A stretch of DNA of 64,000 bases from Asanoa ishikariensis (GCF_900107455.1 NZ_FNQB01000001.1:2108001-2172000); one strand, 5' to 3'. Shown: positions 1-8,926, numbered from the stretch's first letter. Numbers and translations are program-made. Notes: generated from the letters alone by a model not told the origin.

Positions 1-132
1 CTCGTCCGGGCCGGGCGGCACCGCCCAACCCAGCGCCGCACCCCGCGACACCATCTGGAAGATCCGATAGACGTGCGGTACCAACGCCTCGATCTCCGCC
101 GCGTCCGTCACTTCTTTCAGCACAACGCTCAT
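1..132 (-). CDS. Possible GNAT-family acetyltransferase, N-terminal fragment cut by window edge
   Basis: Reading leftwards from the ATG at 130-132 gives 44 residues (beginning MSVVLKEVTDAAEIEAL) that stay open to base 1. A short beta strand followed by a helix starting near 'DAAEIEALVP' is the usual opening of GNAT N-acetyltransferases, but the acetyl-CoA loop lies outside the window, so the family is only a guess. It starts 31 bp downstream of the ykoC stop on the same strand and may be the last gene of that transcription unit. Confidence 0.45.
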   Translation of the reverse strand, partial: MSVVLKEVTDAAEIEALVPHVYRIFQMVSRGAALGWAVPPGPDE

Positions 133-163
133 TCGCCACCGCCTCGAAAACGTGTGGCAGAGA

Positions 164-964
164 CTAGCCGAGAACGGGGCGGAACGTACCTGTAGCGATG
201 CTCACCGTGAGGATGGCCGCCGTGAGCAGCGCCGCGCCGAGCAGGAACAGCCAGTCGGCCCGGGTGAAATGCTGCTCCCGGGCGTGCGTACGCGGCGTGC
301 CGCTGTCGAAGCCCCGCGCGTCCATCGCGGTGGCCAGCCGGGTGCCCCGCCGGATCGCGCCGACCAGCAGCGCGAACACCGTCGACGCGAACAGCCGGGC
401 CGCCGCCACCGGGTTGCCGCCGGAGTCGACGCCGCGGGCCCGCCGGGCCATGCGCAGCGCCTGCCACTCCTGGCCGAGCAGGGGCACGAGCCGGAACGCG
501 GCCAGCGTGCCGATCGCGAACCGGGCCGGCGCCTTGGCGTTCTGCACCAGCGCGTCGGCGAGGTCGGTCGGGTCCGTGGTGCTGAACACCATGATGCCGG
601 GCAGCGCGAGCGCGACCAGGCGCAGCGCGAGTCCTAATGCGACAGTCAGCACGCCGGTGGTGACGTCGAGGGGGCCGAGCGCGAAGACGGACGACCCGTC
701 GCGGTTGGCGCCGAACAGGATCGTGGTCAGCACGACGCCGAACACCGAGAGCAGCACCGGCCAACCTCGGCGCAGCACGGTGCCGTAGCGGACGCCGAAC
801 AACGGCAGCAGGACCAGTTCCGCGGCGATGGCCAACGCCGGGGTCAGCGGGTCGAGGGTGGCGAGCACGCCGACCGCGAACACGGTGGCGGCCACCAGCT
901 TGGCGACCGGGTTGCGCCGGGCCAGGGGTGCGGACGAGCGGACCATCACCGCGGACAGCGTCAT
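164..964 (-). CDS. ykoC: ECF transporter transmembrane (T) component, YkoC-like
   Basis: 266-residue integral membrane protein that would be the scaffold subunit of an energy-coupling-factor importer, coupling the S component (substrate binding) to the ATPases. Several hydrophobic segments are visible, first near residues 20-55 ('VAATVFAVGVLATL') and again near 95-125. An arginine-rich cytoplasmic stretch around 'MARRARGVDSGG' and 'ATAMDARGFDSG' matches the A-R-G signatures of EcfT coupling helices. The ATG overlaps the stop of the ATPase gene by 4 bp (ATGA), so translation is coupled. Position as third gene after an S component and a fused ATPase under a TPP riboswitch gives the thiamine/hydroxymethylpyrimidine assignment; the protein alone would only say EcfT. 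Confidence 0.88.
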   Translation of the reverse strand: MTLSAVMVRSSAPLARRNPVAKLVAATVFAVGVLATLDPLTPALAIAAELVLLPLFGVRYGTVLRRGWPVLLSVFGVVLTTILFGANRDGSSVFALGPLDVTTGVLTVALGLALRLVALALPGIMVFSTTDPTDLADALVQNAKAPARFAIGTLAAFRLVPLLGQEWQALRMARRARGVDSGGNPVAAARLFASTVFALLVGAIRRGTRLATAMDARGFDSGTPRTHAREQHFTRADWLFLLGAALLTAAILTVSIATGTFRPVLG

Positions 965-2364
965 GGCGCCAGCTCCAGCCGCCGGTCGGCCAGCGCCTCG
1001 ACGAACGCCGGATCGTGGGTCACGGTGAGCACGCCGTGCCCGTCGTCGCGCAGGTCGGCCAGCAGCGCGACCAGCTCGACCCAGGTGCGCCGGTCCTGGC
1101 CGAAGGTCGGCTCGTCGAGCACCAGCAGGCGGGGCGCCGACGCCAGCGCCGTCGCGACGCTGAGCCGCCGTGCCTCACCACCGGAGAGGGTGTACGGGTT
1201 GGCCCGCGCCAGGTGGTCGAGGTGCAGCCGGGTCAGCAACTCGTCGACGACCGCGAGCGACCGGCCCAGCCGGCGTGGGCCGACGGCCAGCTCGGCGTGC
1301 ACGGTCGAGGCCACGAACTGGTGCTCGGGGTTCTGGAACACCGAGCCGATCCGGGCGGTCAGGTCGGCGGCCCGCCACCGGTGCGGTGGTCGGGCCGCGT
1401 CGCCGCCGGCTAGCACCGCGGACGCCACCACCCGGCCGGCGGCCGGCTTCAGGAGGCCGCCGAGCATGAGCGCGAGGGTGGACTTGCCGACGCCGTTGGG
1501 CCCGAGCACCGCGAGCGCCTCGCCGGCGCGTACCGCCAGGTCGGTCGGTGCCAACCGCGGCGCCAGCGCCACCCGGTCGGCGGTGACCAGCACCTCGCCC
1601 GGTGCGGCGACCGCCCGCCGGGGCGGTGGCAGCGGCTGCCCGGGCACCCAGATGCCGTCCGCGGCCAGGGCGGCGCCGTGCGCGCCGAAGACGCGTTCCG
1701 GCGGCCCTTCCGCGACGACACCGGCGCCGGGCGCCAGGACGACGACGCGGTCGACGAACGGGACGACCTCGGCCAGCCGGTGCTCAACCATGATCACCGT
1801 CGTCTCCCGCGACACGGCCGCACGCAGCGACGACCGCACAAGCTCGGCGCCGGCCGGGTCGAGGTTGGCGGTCGGCTCGTCGAGCAGCAGCAGGTCCGGT
1901 CGCAGCGCGAGGACGCCGGCCAGGGCCAGCCGCTGCTGCTCGCCGCCCGACAGCGCGTGGGTCGGCCGGTCCAGCGGGTGAGCGAGACCGACGGCGTCGA
2001 GCGCCCCGGCCACGCGCGGCCAGAGCTCCGCCCGGGGCACGCCGCGGTTCTCCAGGCCGAAGGCCACGTCGTCGCCGACCCGGGACATCACGAGCTGGGT
2101 CGCCGGGTCCTGGAACACGATGCCGACCCGCTCGCGCGCCTTGCGGGTGTCCAGCCCGTCGATCTCGACCGTGCCCTCCCGCTCGCCGGAGTCGTCGGCG
2201 AGGAGGCCGGCCAGCGCGGCCAGCAGCGTGCTCTTGCCGGCGCCGGACGGCCCCAGCAGCAGCACCCGCTCGCCGCGCTCGACGCGCAGGTCGACCCCGC
2301 GCACGGCCCACGCCTTGCGACCGGCATGCCGCCAGCCGAAGCCGCGCAGTTCGACGGCACTCAC
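961..2364 (-). CDS. ykoD: ECF transporter ATPase with two fused ABC domains, YkoD-like
   Basis: 467 residues with two complete ABC ATPase domains in one chain, the YkoD arrangement, replacing the separate EcfA/EcfA' subunits. First domain: Walker A GPSGAGKST near residue 38, signature LSGGEQQRLALAG, Walker B LLLLDEPTANLDP. Second domain: Walker A GPNGVGKST near residue 290, signature LSGGEARRLSVA, Walker B LLVLDEPTFGQD. It would power uptake of a thiamine precursor through YkoE and YkoC. GTG start at 2362-2364, only 7 bp after the ykoE stop; the 3' end overlaps ykoC by 4 bp. All nucleotide-binding motifs are intact. Confidence 0.93.
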   Translation of the reverse strand: MSAVELRGFGWRHAGRKAWAVRGVDLRVERGERVLLLGPSGAGKSTLLAALAGLLADDSGEREGTVEIDGLDTRKARERVGIVFQDPATQLVMSRVGDDVAFGLENRGVPRAELWPRVAGALDAVGLAHPLDRPTHALSGGEQQRLALAGVLALRPDLLLLDEPTANLDPAGAELVRSSLRAAVSRETTVIMVEHRLAEVVPFVDRVVVLAPGAGVVAEGPPERVFGAHGAALAADGIWVPGQPLPPPRRAVAAPGEVLVTADRVALAPRLAPTDLAVRAGEALAVLGPNGVGKSTLALMLGGLLKPAAGRVVASAVLAGGDAARPPHRWRAADLTARIGSVFQNPEHQFVASTVHAELAVGPRRLGRSLAVVDELLTRLHLDHLARANPYTLSGGEARRLSVATALASAPRLLVLDEPTFGQDRRTWVELVALLADLRDDGHGVLTVTHDPAFVEALADRRLELAP

Positions 2365-2370
2365 GACGGG

Positions 2371-2946
2371 TCAGACCGCCGCGCGTTCCCGGCCGGCCGG
2401 GAAGCGCTCGAGCACGCCGGTGTTGACCAGCGCACGCGTCAGGGCCCAGCCACCGACGCCGGCGATCACCAGCGAGCTGGCCGCGGTGAGCGCCAGGTAG
2501 GGGACACCGAAGCTGGCCCACGAGTTGCCGGGATACCAGTAGAGGACGTCGTAGAGCGCCGCCACCAGGCCGGCCGCGGCGCCGGCCAGCGCGGCCACCG
2601 GCAGCCGGTAGACGCGGTAGGCGAACAGGGCGAAGACGAGCTCCGCGCCGAGCCCTTCGAGCGGGCCCTGGAGCACCAGGGTCCAGCCCCAGGAGGTGCC
2701 GAAGGCGACCGAGACCAGCGCGGCGACCGTCTCGGTGAACAGCGCCGCGCCCGGTTTGCGGATGACCAGCGCGCCGAGCACGGCGGGCAGCAGCCAGACG
2801 CCGTAGAGCAGCGTGCGCGCGGGCATGGGGATCGCGTCGGCGGGTCCGTTGTAGAGCAGACCCCAGGCCCAGAAGACAACGCCGAACGCGACACCCAGGA
2901 CGGCGGCGACGACGATGTCGACCGTACGCCAGCGATTGTTGCTCAT
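2371..2946 (-). CDS. ykoE: ECF transporter S component, YkoE-like (thiamine/HMP uptake)
   Basis: 191-residue protein with about six hydrophobic helices, the size and shape of an ECF substrate-binding component. The N-terminus (RWRTVDIVVAAVLGVAFG) and the 'WLLPAVLGALVIRKPGAALFTE' region (quoted in part) resemble the YkoE family, which is repeatedly found under TPP riboswitches and is thought to bind hydroxymethylpyrimidine or thiamine. ATG at 2944-2946 is preceded by GGGAGG. It is the first gene after the TPP riboswitch, followed directly by the double ATPase and the T component. Substrate is inferred from regulation and family. Confidence 0.88.
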   Translation of the reverse strand: MSNNRWRTVDIVVAAVLGVAFGVVFWAWGLLYNGPADAIPMPARTLLYGVWLLPAVLGALVIRKPGAALFTETVAALVSVAFGTSWGWTLVLQGPLEGLGAELVFALFAYRVYRLPVAALAGAAAGLVAALYDVLYWYPGNSWASFGVPYLALTAASSLVIAGVGGWALTRALVNTGVLERFPAGRERAAV

Positions 2947-3043
2947 AGTGCTTTCCTCCCAGTTCGCTGAACCAGGAGAAGACGCACGCCATGCCCGAAA
3001 GGATCGGCGGAATCGCCGAACGATCGGACATGGCGCGGCTGGA

Positions 3044-3140
<97 letters not shown>

Positions 3141-3191
3141 TGAAGTTGTCTCGCCAGGTTAACACCGGTGCTGGCAGGTACGCTCGCGCGC

Positions 3192-4001
3192 ATGCGGATC
3201 GAGACACGCGGGCTGACCTTCGACGTGACGGAGGGTGGCCCGCCCGGCGGGCCGCCGGTGATCCTCCTGCACGGCTTCCCGCAGAACCGGGGTAGCTGGG
3301 CCGGCGTGACCGCACACCTCAACGCCGCGGGGTTGCGCACCTTCGCGATCGACCAGCGCGGCTACTCGCCGGGCGCGCGTCCGAGCGGTGTCGACGCCTA
3401 CCGGCAGGCCGAGTGCGTGGCCGACGCGGCCGCGTTCGTCGACGAGCTCGCCGGTGGCCGCGCCGACGTGGTCGGCCACGACTTCGGCGCCCTGGTCGGC
3501 TGGCAGCTCGCCGCGGCGCACCCGGATCGGGTCCGCTCGCTGACCGCGGTCAGCGTGCCGCACCCGGCCGCGTTCGCGCAGGCCGTCTTCACCGACCCGG
3601 ACCAGCAACGCCGCTCGTCGTACATCCAGCTCTTCCTCATGGTCGGCAAGGCCGAGGCGGTGCTCACCAGCGACGACGGGGCCAGGCTGCGCACGATGCT
3701 CGACGGCGTGGGCGATGCGGCGCCGCTGCTCGAGCCGGGTGCGCTCACGCCGGCCCTCAACTGGTACCGCGCGCTGGCGATCGAGGAACTGGCCAAGGTG
3801 GGCCCGGTGGAACGACCGACGACCTTCGTGTGGGGCGATCGGGACACTGCCGTCGGCCTGGTCGCGGCGAGCACGGCCGGCGAGCACGTGACCGGCGACT
3901 ACCGCTTCCTGCCGCTGCCGGGCGTCGACCACTGGGTCCCCGAGCGGCAGCCCGAGGTGCTGGCCCAGGCGATCCTCGCGCGGATCGCGGACGCGTCGTG
4001 A
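3192..4001 (+). CDS. Alpha/beta hydrolase, epoxide hydrolase-like
   Basis: 269 residues from ATG 3192. The fold is shown by HGFPQNRGSW (oxyanion loop) near residue 30, and by GHDFGALVGWQLA around residue 95, where the nucleophile-elbow position is Asp rather than Ser. Asp in a G-H-D-x-G elbow is typical of epoxide hydrolases and haloalkane dehalogenases. 'GVDHWVPERQP' near the C-terminus supplies the catalytic His. A GTG at 3168 would add eight residues but has no better ribosome site. The stop overlaps the GTG start of the AAC(3)-like gene by 4 bp, so the pair is co-translated. Natural substrate unknown. Confidence 0.85.
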   Translation: MRIETRGLTFDVTEGGPPGGPPVILLHGFPQNRGSWAGVTAHLNAAGLRTFAIDQRGYSPGARPSGVDAYRQAECVADAAAFVDELAGGRADVVGHDFGALVGWQLAAAHPDRVRSLTAVSVPHPAAFAQAVFTDPDQQRRSSYIQLFLMVGKAEAVLTSDDGARLRTMLDGVGDAAPLLEPGALTPALNWYRALAIEELAKVGPVERPTTFVWGDRDTAVGLVAASTAGEHVTGDYRFLPLPGVDHWVPERQPEVLAQAILARIADAS

Positions 4002-4837
4002 GCAACCACCCCGCGGAGGCGGCCGAACGGCTGCCGCACACCCGCGAATCGCTCGCCGCCGACCTGGCCGAGCTCGGCGTCCGGCCGGGCTCGACGCTGC
4101 TCGTACACGCGTCGCTCAAACCGGTCGGTTACGTGGCCGGTGGGCCGCACGCGCTGGTGCTGGCGCTGCGGGACGCGATCGGCCCGGACGGGACGCTGGT
4201 CGTGCCCACCCACACTCCCGACAACTCGGACCCGGCCGGCTGGCAGAACCCGCCCGTACCGGCGGACTGGTGGCCCGTGATCCGCGCGCACACGCCCGGC
4301 TTCGACCCGCAGGTAACGCCGAGCCGCTGGATGGGCGCGATCGCCGAGGTGGTCCGCACGTGGCCGGGCGGGCAACGCAGCGACCACCCGCAGGTCTCGT
4401 TCGCGGCGCTGGGCCGGCTGGCGGCCGAGGTGGTCTACGGCCAGCCGCGCGCCGGCATGCTGGGCGCCGACTCGCCCCTCGGCAAGATCTACGGCCTGGA
4501 CGGCGACGTCCTGCTGCTCGGCGTCGGGCACGACTCCAACACCTCGCTCCATCTGGCCGAGTACCGCCAGCAGGACGCGCCGGCCGCCCGACTGGGCGCG
4601 GCGGTCCAGACCGCGGACGGCGGCCGGGAATGGGTCTGGTGGGACGACATCGACCTGGACGAAAGCGACTTCGAACTGCTGGGAGCCGACTTCGACGCGA
4701 CGGGCAAGGTCCGCACGGGCCGCGTGGGCGGCGCCCTGGCCCGCCTGATGCCCCAACGCGCGGCAGTCGACTTCGCCGAGCGCTGGATGTCCGAAAACCG
4801 CAAGCAGACTCATCCTGGGGGAGATCAGCCAAGCTGA
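3998..4837 (+). CDS. Aminoglycoside N(3)-acetyltransferase (AAC(3)) family protein
   Basis: 279 residues from the GTG that overlaps the preceding hydrolase stop (GTGA). Family features seen: GVRPGSTLLVHASLKPVGYV near residue 27, GPDGTLVVPTHT, the SDHPQVSFAALG segment, and 'LGADSPLGKIYGLDGDVLLLGVGHDSNTS' (quoted here only as landmarks around residue 150), all typical of the acetyl-CoA-dependent AAC(3)/YokD fold. Length matches AAC(3) enzymes of actinomycetes. It could acetylate an aminoglycoside 3-amino group, but chromosomal members may have other amine substrates. No aminoglycoside biosynthesis genes are nearby. Confidence 0.85.
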   Translation: MSNHPAEAAERLPHTRESLAADLAELGVRPGSTLLVHASLKPVGYVAGGPHALVLALRDAIGPDGTLVVPTHTPDNSDPAGWQNPPVPADWWPVIRAHTPGFDPQVTPSRWMGAIAEVVRTWPGGQRSDHPQVSFAALGRLAAEVVYGQPRAGMLGADSPLGKIYGLDGDVLLLGVGHDSNTSLHLAEYRQQDAPAARLGAAVQTADGGREWVWWDDIDLDESDFELLGADFDATGKVRTGRVGGALARLMPQRAAVDFAERWMSENRKQTHPGGDQPS

Positions 4838-4951
4838 TCGGATCTCGCGTTTCGCGCTGGGCCGCTGGGGGAATTGACGGCGGACCGGCGCCCGCAGCGA
4901 CGACCATGAGGGCTAGCCGGCAATTCATTCCGGCTGGACGAAGGAGCCCGC

Positions 4952-5470
4952 ATGGCCCAGGAGCATTCCAGGGAGAGCCCGAAGCAGCGGTGGGACCGCA
5001 ACTTCGCCGATCTCCTTCAGGAGTTGCGGGTCGCGCAGACGGGCGTCCAGATCCTGTTCGCCTTCCTGCTGACCCTGCCGTTCAGCAACGGCTTTCCGAA
5101 GACCACCGAGTTCCAGCGCGACATCTACCTCGTCGCCCTGCTGTCCGCGGCCGCCGCCACCGCGATGATCATCGCGCCCGTGGCGTTCCACCGTGCGCTC
5201 TTTCGGCAGGGGCGCAAGCCGGAGTTGGTCAAGTTCGGCCACAAGATGGCCACCGGCGGTCTGTTCTTCATGCTCATCTCGATGTCCGCCGCGGTCCTGT
5301 TGATCACCGACTTCATCCTGTCGCGCATGGTGGCGATCATGCTCAGCGTGGTGACTGCCCTGTTCTTCACCACGTTCTGGGCGATCCTGCCGTGGTCGCG
5401 CCGCGACTGGTTCGAGGCGGACGAGACCGAGGAAGAGATCGAAGAGCGTCGCGAGAACCCCAAGGAATAG
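4952..5470 (+). CDS. DUF6328-like four-helix membrane protein
   Basis: 172 residues with a charged N-terminus (HSRESPKQRWDRNFADLLQE), four hydrophobic segments (about residues 32-50, 58-78, 100-120, 125-145) and an acidic tail rich in Glu (DETEEEIEERRENPKE). The motif ELRVAQTGVQILFAFLLTLPF is typical of the widespread actinobacterial DUF6328 family, whose function is unknown. ATG at 4952 has AAGGAG seven bases upstream. It stands alone between the AAC(3)-like gene and the acyl-CoA dehydrogenase. Family name is from memory of the pattern. Confidence 0.78.
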   Translation: MAQEHSRESPKQRWDRNFADLLQELRVAQTGVQILFAFLLTLPFSNGFPKTTEFQRDIYLVALLSAAAATAMIIAPVAFHRALFRQGRKPELVKFGHKMATGGLFFMLISMSAAVLLITDFILSRMVAIMLSVVTALFFTTFWAILPWSRRDWFEADETEEEIEERRENPKE

Positions 5471-5547
5471 CAGAAGCCTACCGGCGGGTAACAAAGCGGG
5501 GTACCGTCAGAGCCAGCACTGCCAAGCCCGGACAAAAGGGGGAAGCC

Positions 5548-7521
5548 GTGACGACTACGCAGAACAGGCCGCCGGAGGCCGGCGGCACCGACGGTGCCGG
5601 TGCTCTGCCGCAGGAGGCCGGCACGGTTTCCTATCAGGAATCCCGCGAGGTCGCCGAGGCGTCCCGCGAGACCAACTGGACCAAACCGAGCTTCGGCAAG
5701 GAGCTCTTCCTCGGCCGGCTCCGGCTCGACCTGATCGACCCGTGGCCGCAGCCCGACCCGATCCGCTCCGCCAAGGGCGAAGAGTTCGTCAAGAAGCTCA
5801 ACGCGTACATCCGCAGCGATGTCGACGGCGCCCTGATCGAGCGTGAGGACCGCATCCCGGACGACGTCTTCCACGGCCTGGCCCGGCTGGGCGCGTTCGG
5901 CATGAAGATCGACGAGAAGTACGGCGGCCTCGGGCTGACCAACCTCGACTACGCGCGGAGCCTGATGCTGGCCGGCTCGGCCAGCCCGGCGATCGGCGCG
6001 CTGCTCTCCGCACACCAGTCCATCGGCGTCCCGCAGCCGCTCAAGCTGTTCGGCACCGCCGAGCAGAAGCGCCGCTACCTGCCCCGGCTGGCCGGCGGCG
6101 AGGTGTCGGCGTTCCTGCTCACCGAGCCCGACGTCGGCTCCGACCCGGCCCGCCTCGGCACCATCGCCGAGCCGGTCGAGGGCGGCTACCGGCTCAACGG
6201 CGTCAAGCTCTGGGCCACCAACGGCACCGTCGCCACGCTGCTCGTGGTGATGGCCCGGGTGCCCAAGGCGGAGGGCCGCCGCGGCGGCATCACCGCGTTC
6301 GTCGTCGAGGGCGACTCGCCGGGCATCACCATCGAGCGGCGCAACAGCTTCGTCGGCCTGCGTGGCCTGGAAAACAGCGTGACCCGCTTCCACGACGTGT
6401 TCGTGCCGACCGACCAGATGATCGGTGGCGAGGGGCGCGGCCTGAAGATCGCGCTGACCACGCTCAACACCGGCCGGCTGTCGCTGCCCGCGATGTGTGT
6501 CGGCGCCGGCAAGTGGTGCCTCAACGTGGCCCGGCAGTGGTCCGCGGAGCGGGTGCAGTGGGGTCGGCCCGTCGGCGACCACGAGGCGATCGCCCAGAAG
6601 CTGTCCTTCATGGCCGCGACCACGTACGGCATGGAGACCATGCTCAACCTGTGCTGCATGCTGGCCGACGACGACCGCAACGACATCCGCATCGAGGCGG
6701 CGCTGGTCAAGCTCTACGCGAGCGAGATGGCCTGGAAGATCGCCGACGAGCTGGTGCAGATCCGGGGCGGCCGTGGCTACGAGACGGCGGACTCGATGGC
6801 GGCCCGCGGCGAGCGCGCCGTGGCGACCGAGCAGATCCTCCGCGACCTGCGGATCAACCGGATCTTCGAGGGCTCGACCGAGATCATGCACCTGCTGATC
6901 GCCCGTGAGGCGGTCGACGCACACCTCGCGGTGGCCGGCGACATCATCGACCCGAAGGCCGACCTGGGCCGCAAGGCGAAGGCCGGCGCCCGGGCGACCG
7001 CCTTCTACGCCAAGTGGCTGCCGGGTCTGGCGGTGGGCAAGGGTCAGAACCCGTCCGCCTTCAACGAGTACGGCCCGCTGGCCCAGCACCTGCGGTACGT
7101 CGAGCGAGCGGCCCGCAAGATGGCCCGGTCGACCTTCTACGGCATGTCCCGCTGGCAGGCCCGGATGGAGGACCGCGAGGTCTTCCTGGGCCGGGTCGTC
7201 GACATCGGCGCCGAGTTGTTCGCGATGGCGTCGGTCTGCGTCCGGGCCACCTCCGAGCGGGAGACCCGCCCGGAGGGTGTGGAACTGGCCGATCTGTTCT
7301 GCCGGCAGGCCAAGGTACGCGCCGACGCGCTGTTCACCGCACTCTGGGACAACACGGACGCGGTCGACGTCAAGGCGGCCAAGCGCATCCTCGACGGGCG
7401 CTACGCCTGGCTCGAGGAGGGCGTCGTGCACCCCGACGACGATCTGCCCTGGGTGGCGACCTGGAAGCCGGGGCCGTCGACGGCCGAGGACGTACGCCGG
7501 CGGATTCCACCCGTTTCCTGA
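5548..7521 (+). CDS. Acyl-CoA dehydrogenase, large FadE type
   Basis: 657 residues from GTG 5548, preceded by AAAGGGGGA; longer than the usual 380-400 residue enzyme. An acidic/polar lead of about 50 residues precedes the helical N-domain. FAD/acyl-CoA motifs: FLLTEPDVGSDPARL near residue 190, WATNGTVATLLVVMARV, then GGRGYETADSMAARGERA and NRIFEGSTEIMHLLIAREA near 430, the region with the catalytic glutamate. The extra C-terminal ~190 residues are a further helical domain as in very-long-chain type enzymes. Role: FAD-dependent alpha,beta-dehydrogenation of acyl-CoA in fatty-acid oxidation; chain length cannot be read. Followed by a strong hairpin. Confidence 0.92.
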   Translation: MTTTQNRPPEAGGTDGAGALPQEAGTVSYQESREVAEASRETNWTKPSFGKELFLGRLRLDLIDPWPQPDPIRSAKGEEFVKKLNAYIRSDVDGALIEREDRIPDDVFHGLARLGAFGMKIDEKYGGLGLTNLDYARSLMLAGSASPAIGALLSAHQSIGVPQPLKLFGTAEQKRRYLPRLAGGEVSAFLLTEPDVGSDPARLGTIAEPVEGGYRLNGVKLWATNGTVATLLVVMARVPKAEGRRGGITAFVVEGDSPGITIERRNSFVGLRGLENSVTRFHDVFVPTDQMIGGEGRGLKIALTTLNTGRLSLPAMCVGAGKWCLNVARQWSAERVQWGRPVGDHEAIAQKLSFMAATTYGMETMLNLCCMLADDDRNDIRIEAALVKLYASEMAWKIADELVQIRGGRGYETADSMAARGERAVATEQILRDLRINRIFEGSTEIMHLLIAREAVDAHLAVAGDIIDPKADLGRKAKAGARATAFYAKWLPGLAVGKGQNPSAFNEYGPLAQHLRYVERAARKMARSTFYGMSRWQARMEDREVFLGRVVDIGAELFAMASVCVRATSERETRPEGVELADLFCRQAKVRADALFTALWDNTDAVDVKAAKRILDGRYAWLEEGVVHPDDDLPWVATWKPGPSTAEDVRRRIPPVS

Positions 7522-7533
7522 CTCCACGCGGCG

Positions 7534-7559
7534 GTGGCCCGGGCTTCGGCCCGGGCCAC
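7534..7559. terminator. Bidirectional intrinsic terminator hairpin
   Basis: Perfect 11-bp stem GTGGCCCGGGC/GCCCGGGCCAC closed by a TTCG tetraloop. It sits in the 42 bp between the stop of the acyl-CoA dehydrogenase (+) and the stop of the DedA gene (-), so it can end both convergent transcripts. No T-run follows, as is common in high-GC actinobacteria. Confidence 0.85.
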
Positions 7560-7563
7560 TTCG

Positions 7564-8214
7564 CTATTTCCCGTCGCCTCCGACACCCACCTCTTGGGGC
7601 TTGGGCTTCTCGGGCGGTGGCCGGCGGCGGTGCCGCAGCCACTGGATCAGCTCGGCCACCCCGGCCAGGGCCAGGGCGATGCCGAAGCCGAGCGCGAGGC
7701 CCTGGATCGGGTGGTCCTGGAAGGCAGAGCCACCCACGAAGCCCAGCAGCGTCGTGTACGCGGCCCAGGAGAAGCAGGCCAGCGCGTCGAACGCGGTGAA
7801 CCGGCGGCGTGGATATCGGATCGCGCCGGTGGTCAGCGTGATCGCGGTCCGCCCGCCCGGGATGTACCGGGCGATCACCAGGGCGATGCCGCCGTGCGAG
7901 TAGAGGAGCTGGCGTACCCATGCGAAGGTCTTGGCCCGGCGGCTGCCCTCCGGTATCCGGTTGATCACGTTCTCGCCGCCGGCCCGGCCGATGAAGTACG
8001 AGATGTGGTCACCGACCATGGCACCGACGGCCCCGGTCAGGATGATCAGCAGGACGTTGGGCTCGCCGCTGGCCGCGAACACCCCAGCGGTGATCAGCGT
8101 GGCCTCACTGGGCACGATCGGGAGGAACGCGTCCAGAGCCGCCAACGCGAAAACGACGCCGTAGACCCACGGCGACGTGATGAAGGGGTCAAGGAAGTCT
8201 AGGAAGCCATCCAT
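7564..8214 (-). CDS. DedA family membrane protein
   Basis: 216 residues. The DedA/VTT domain is shown by an N-terminal amphipathic segment (FLDFLDPFITSPWVYG), then FLPIVPSEATLITAGVFA, the conserved GAVGAMVGDHISYFIGRAGG near residue 80, and the ARYIPGGRTAITLTTGAIRY region near 135, which carries the G-[RK]-[FY]-hPG-h-R-like signature. Four to five membrane helices and a basic Pro-rich tail (HRRRPPPEKPKPQ). DedA proteins act in the cytoplasmic membrane, proposed as lipid scramblases/carrier-lipid flippases and needed for membrane-potential homeostasis. Monocistronic, convergent with the dehydrogenase gene. Confidence 0.92.
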   Translation of the reverse strand: MDGFLDFLDPFITSPWVYGVVFALAALDAFLPIVPSEATLITAGVFAASGEPNVLLIILTGAVGAMVGDHISYFIGRAGGENVINRIPEGSRRAKTFAWVRQLLYSHGGIALVIARYIPGGRTAITLTTGAIRYPRRRFTAFDALACFSWAAYTTLLGFVGGSAFQDHPIQGLALGFGIALALAGVAELIQWLRHRRRPPPEKPKPQEVGVGGDGK

Positions 8215-8285
8215 GGAATGAAGATCGCGTTGACAGTGATCTTCAAAGCCTAGCCTCGGTTTTGCCGTTCACCCAGTCGCGGTGA

Positions 8286-8894
8286 TCATCGTTGTCGCAG
8301 GCCAAGGGACTTGAGCTCGAGGGCGGCCAGGGCTTCCACTGTGGAGTCGTCGGAGCGCCGCCAGGACTCGGCGACGTCCGGGCCGAGCTTGGCGAGCTTG
8401 CTCAGCGGCTGGGTGGCCAGGGCCCGCAGGGCGAGCAGGTCGCGGCCGGCCGCCGACTTCCGTACGCGCGAGGCGGCGCTGGCCCGGCGGACCCAGCGGA
8501 CCCGCAGCGGCAGCCAGAACAGCAGCACGAACAGGATCGGCAGCACGGCGGTGATCACCGCGAGCGCGAGCGCGAGGTCGCCGACCACGTCCTGCTGGGA
8601 CTGGCCCGCCTCGGCGACCGAGCGGGCCGCGCCGGCCGCCTTCTCGAACGGCGCGGTGAGCTCGTCGCCGACAAGTGGCACGCGGCCCACCTTGCTGCTC
8701 GCCTCGGCCAGGTTCTCGGCCAGCGCGCTGCCGGCGCCTTCGAGCTTCTGCCCTGGTACGCCCAGCTTCTGGACCTGGTCCTGCAACCAGAGCGCACCGC
8801 GGATCCAGAAGTAGACCCACGCGATCACGAACAGGTCGGTGAGGACCTGGAGGAGGAACCGGGGAAAGCGGTCGGCGTAAATCTTCACGCCCAC
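8286..8894 (-). CDS. Putative membrane protein of unknown function
   Basis: About 202 residues if it starts at the GTG at 8892-8894 (a second GTG lies at 8886-8888). Two hydrophobic helices are visible: LLQVLTDLFVIAWVYFWI near residue 12 and 'ALAVITAVLPILFVLLFWL' near 120. Between them is an Ala/Glu/Val-rich, probably helical extracytoplasmic segment; the C-terminal third is basic and cytoplasmic. I do not recognise a family with confidence. It lies 32 bp downstream of zur on the same strand and may be read through from the zinc operon. The longer open frame extending into zur is an overlap artefact. Confidence 0.68.
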   Translation of the reverse strand: MGVKIYADRFPRFLLQVLTDLFVIAWVYFWIRGALWLQDQVQKLGVPGQKLEGAGSALAENLAEASSKVGRVPLVGDELTAPFEKAAGAARSVAEAGQSQQDVVGDLALALAVITAVLPILFVLLFWLPLRVRWVRRASAASRVRKSAAGRDLLALRALATQPLSKLAKLGPDVAESWRRSDDSTVEALAALELKSLGLRQR

Positions 8895-8926
8895 AGCGTC
8901 CCGTACAAGCGGGTCCGCCGCACGGG

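Noticed and set aside
3998-4837. Acquired aminoglycoside resistance cassette
   Set aside because: No integrase, IS or attC sites nearby, and base composition is like its neighbours.
4270-5547. Long rightward frame running into the acyl-CoA dehydrogenase
   Set aside because: It overlaps the AAC(3)-like and DUF6328-like genes in another frame and has shadow composition; GTG 5548 with an SD fits the family N-terminus.
5125-7527. 800-residue leftward frame over the acyl-CoA dehydrogenase
   Set aside because: It is antisense to a conserved enzyme and its composition (Ala, Arg, His, Asp) is that of a GC-rich shadow frame.
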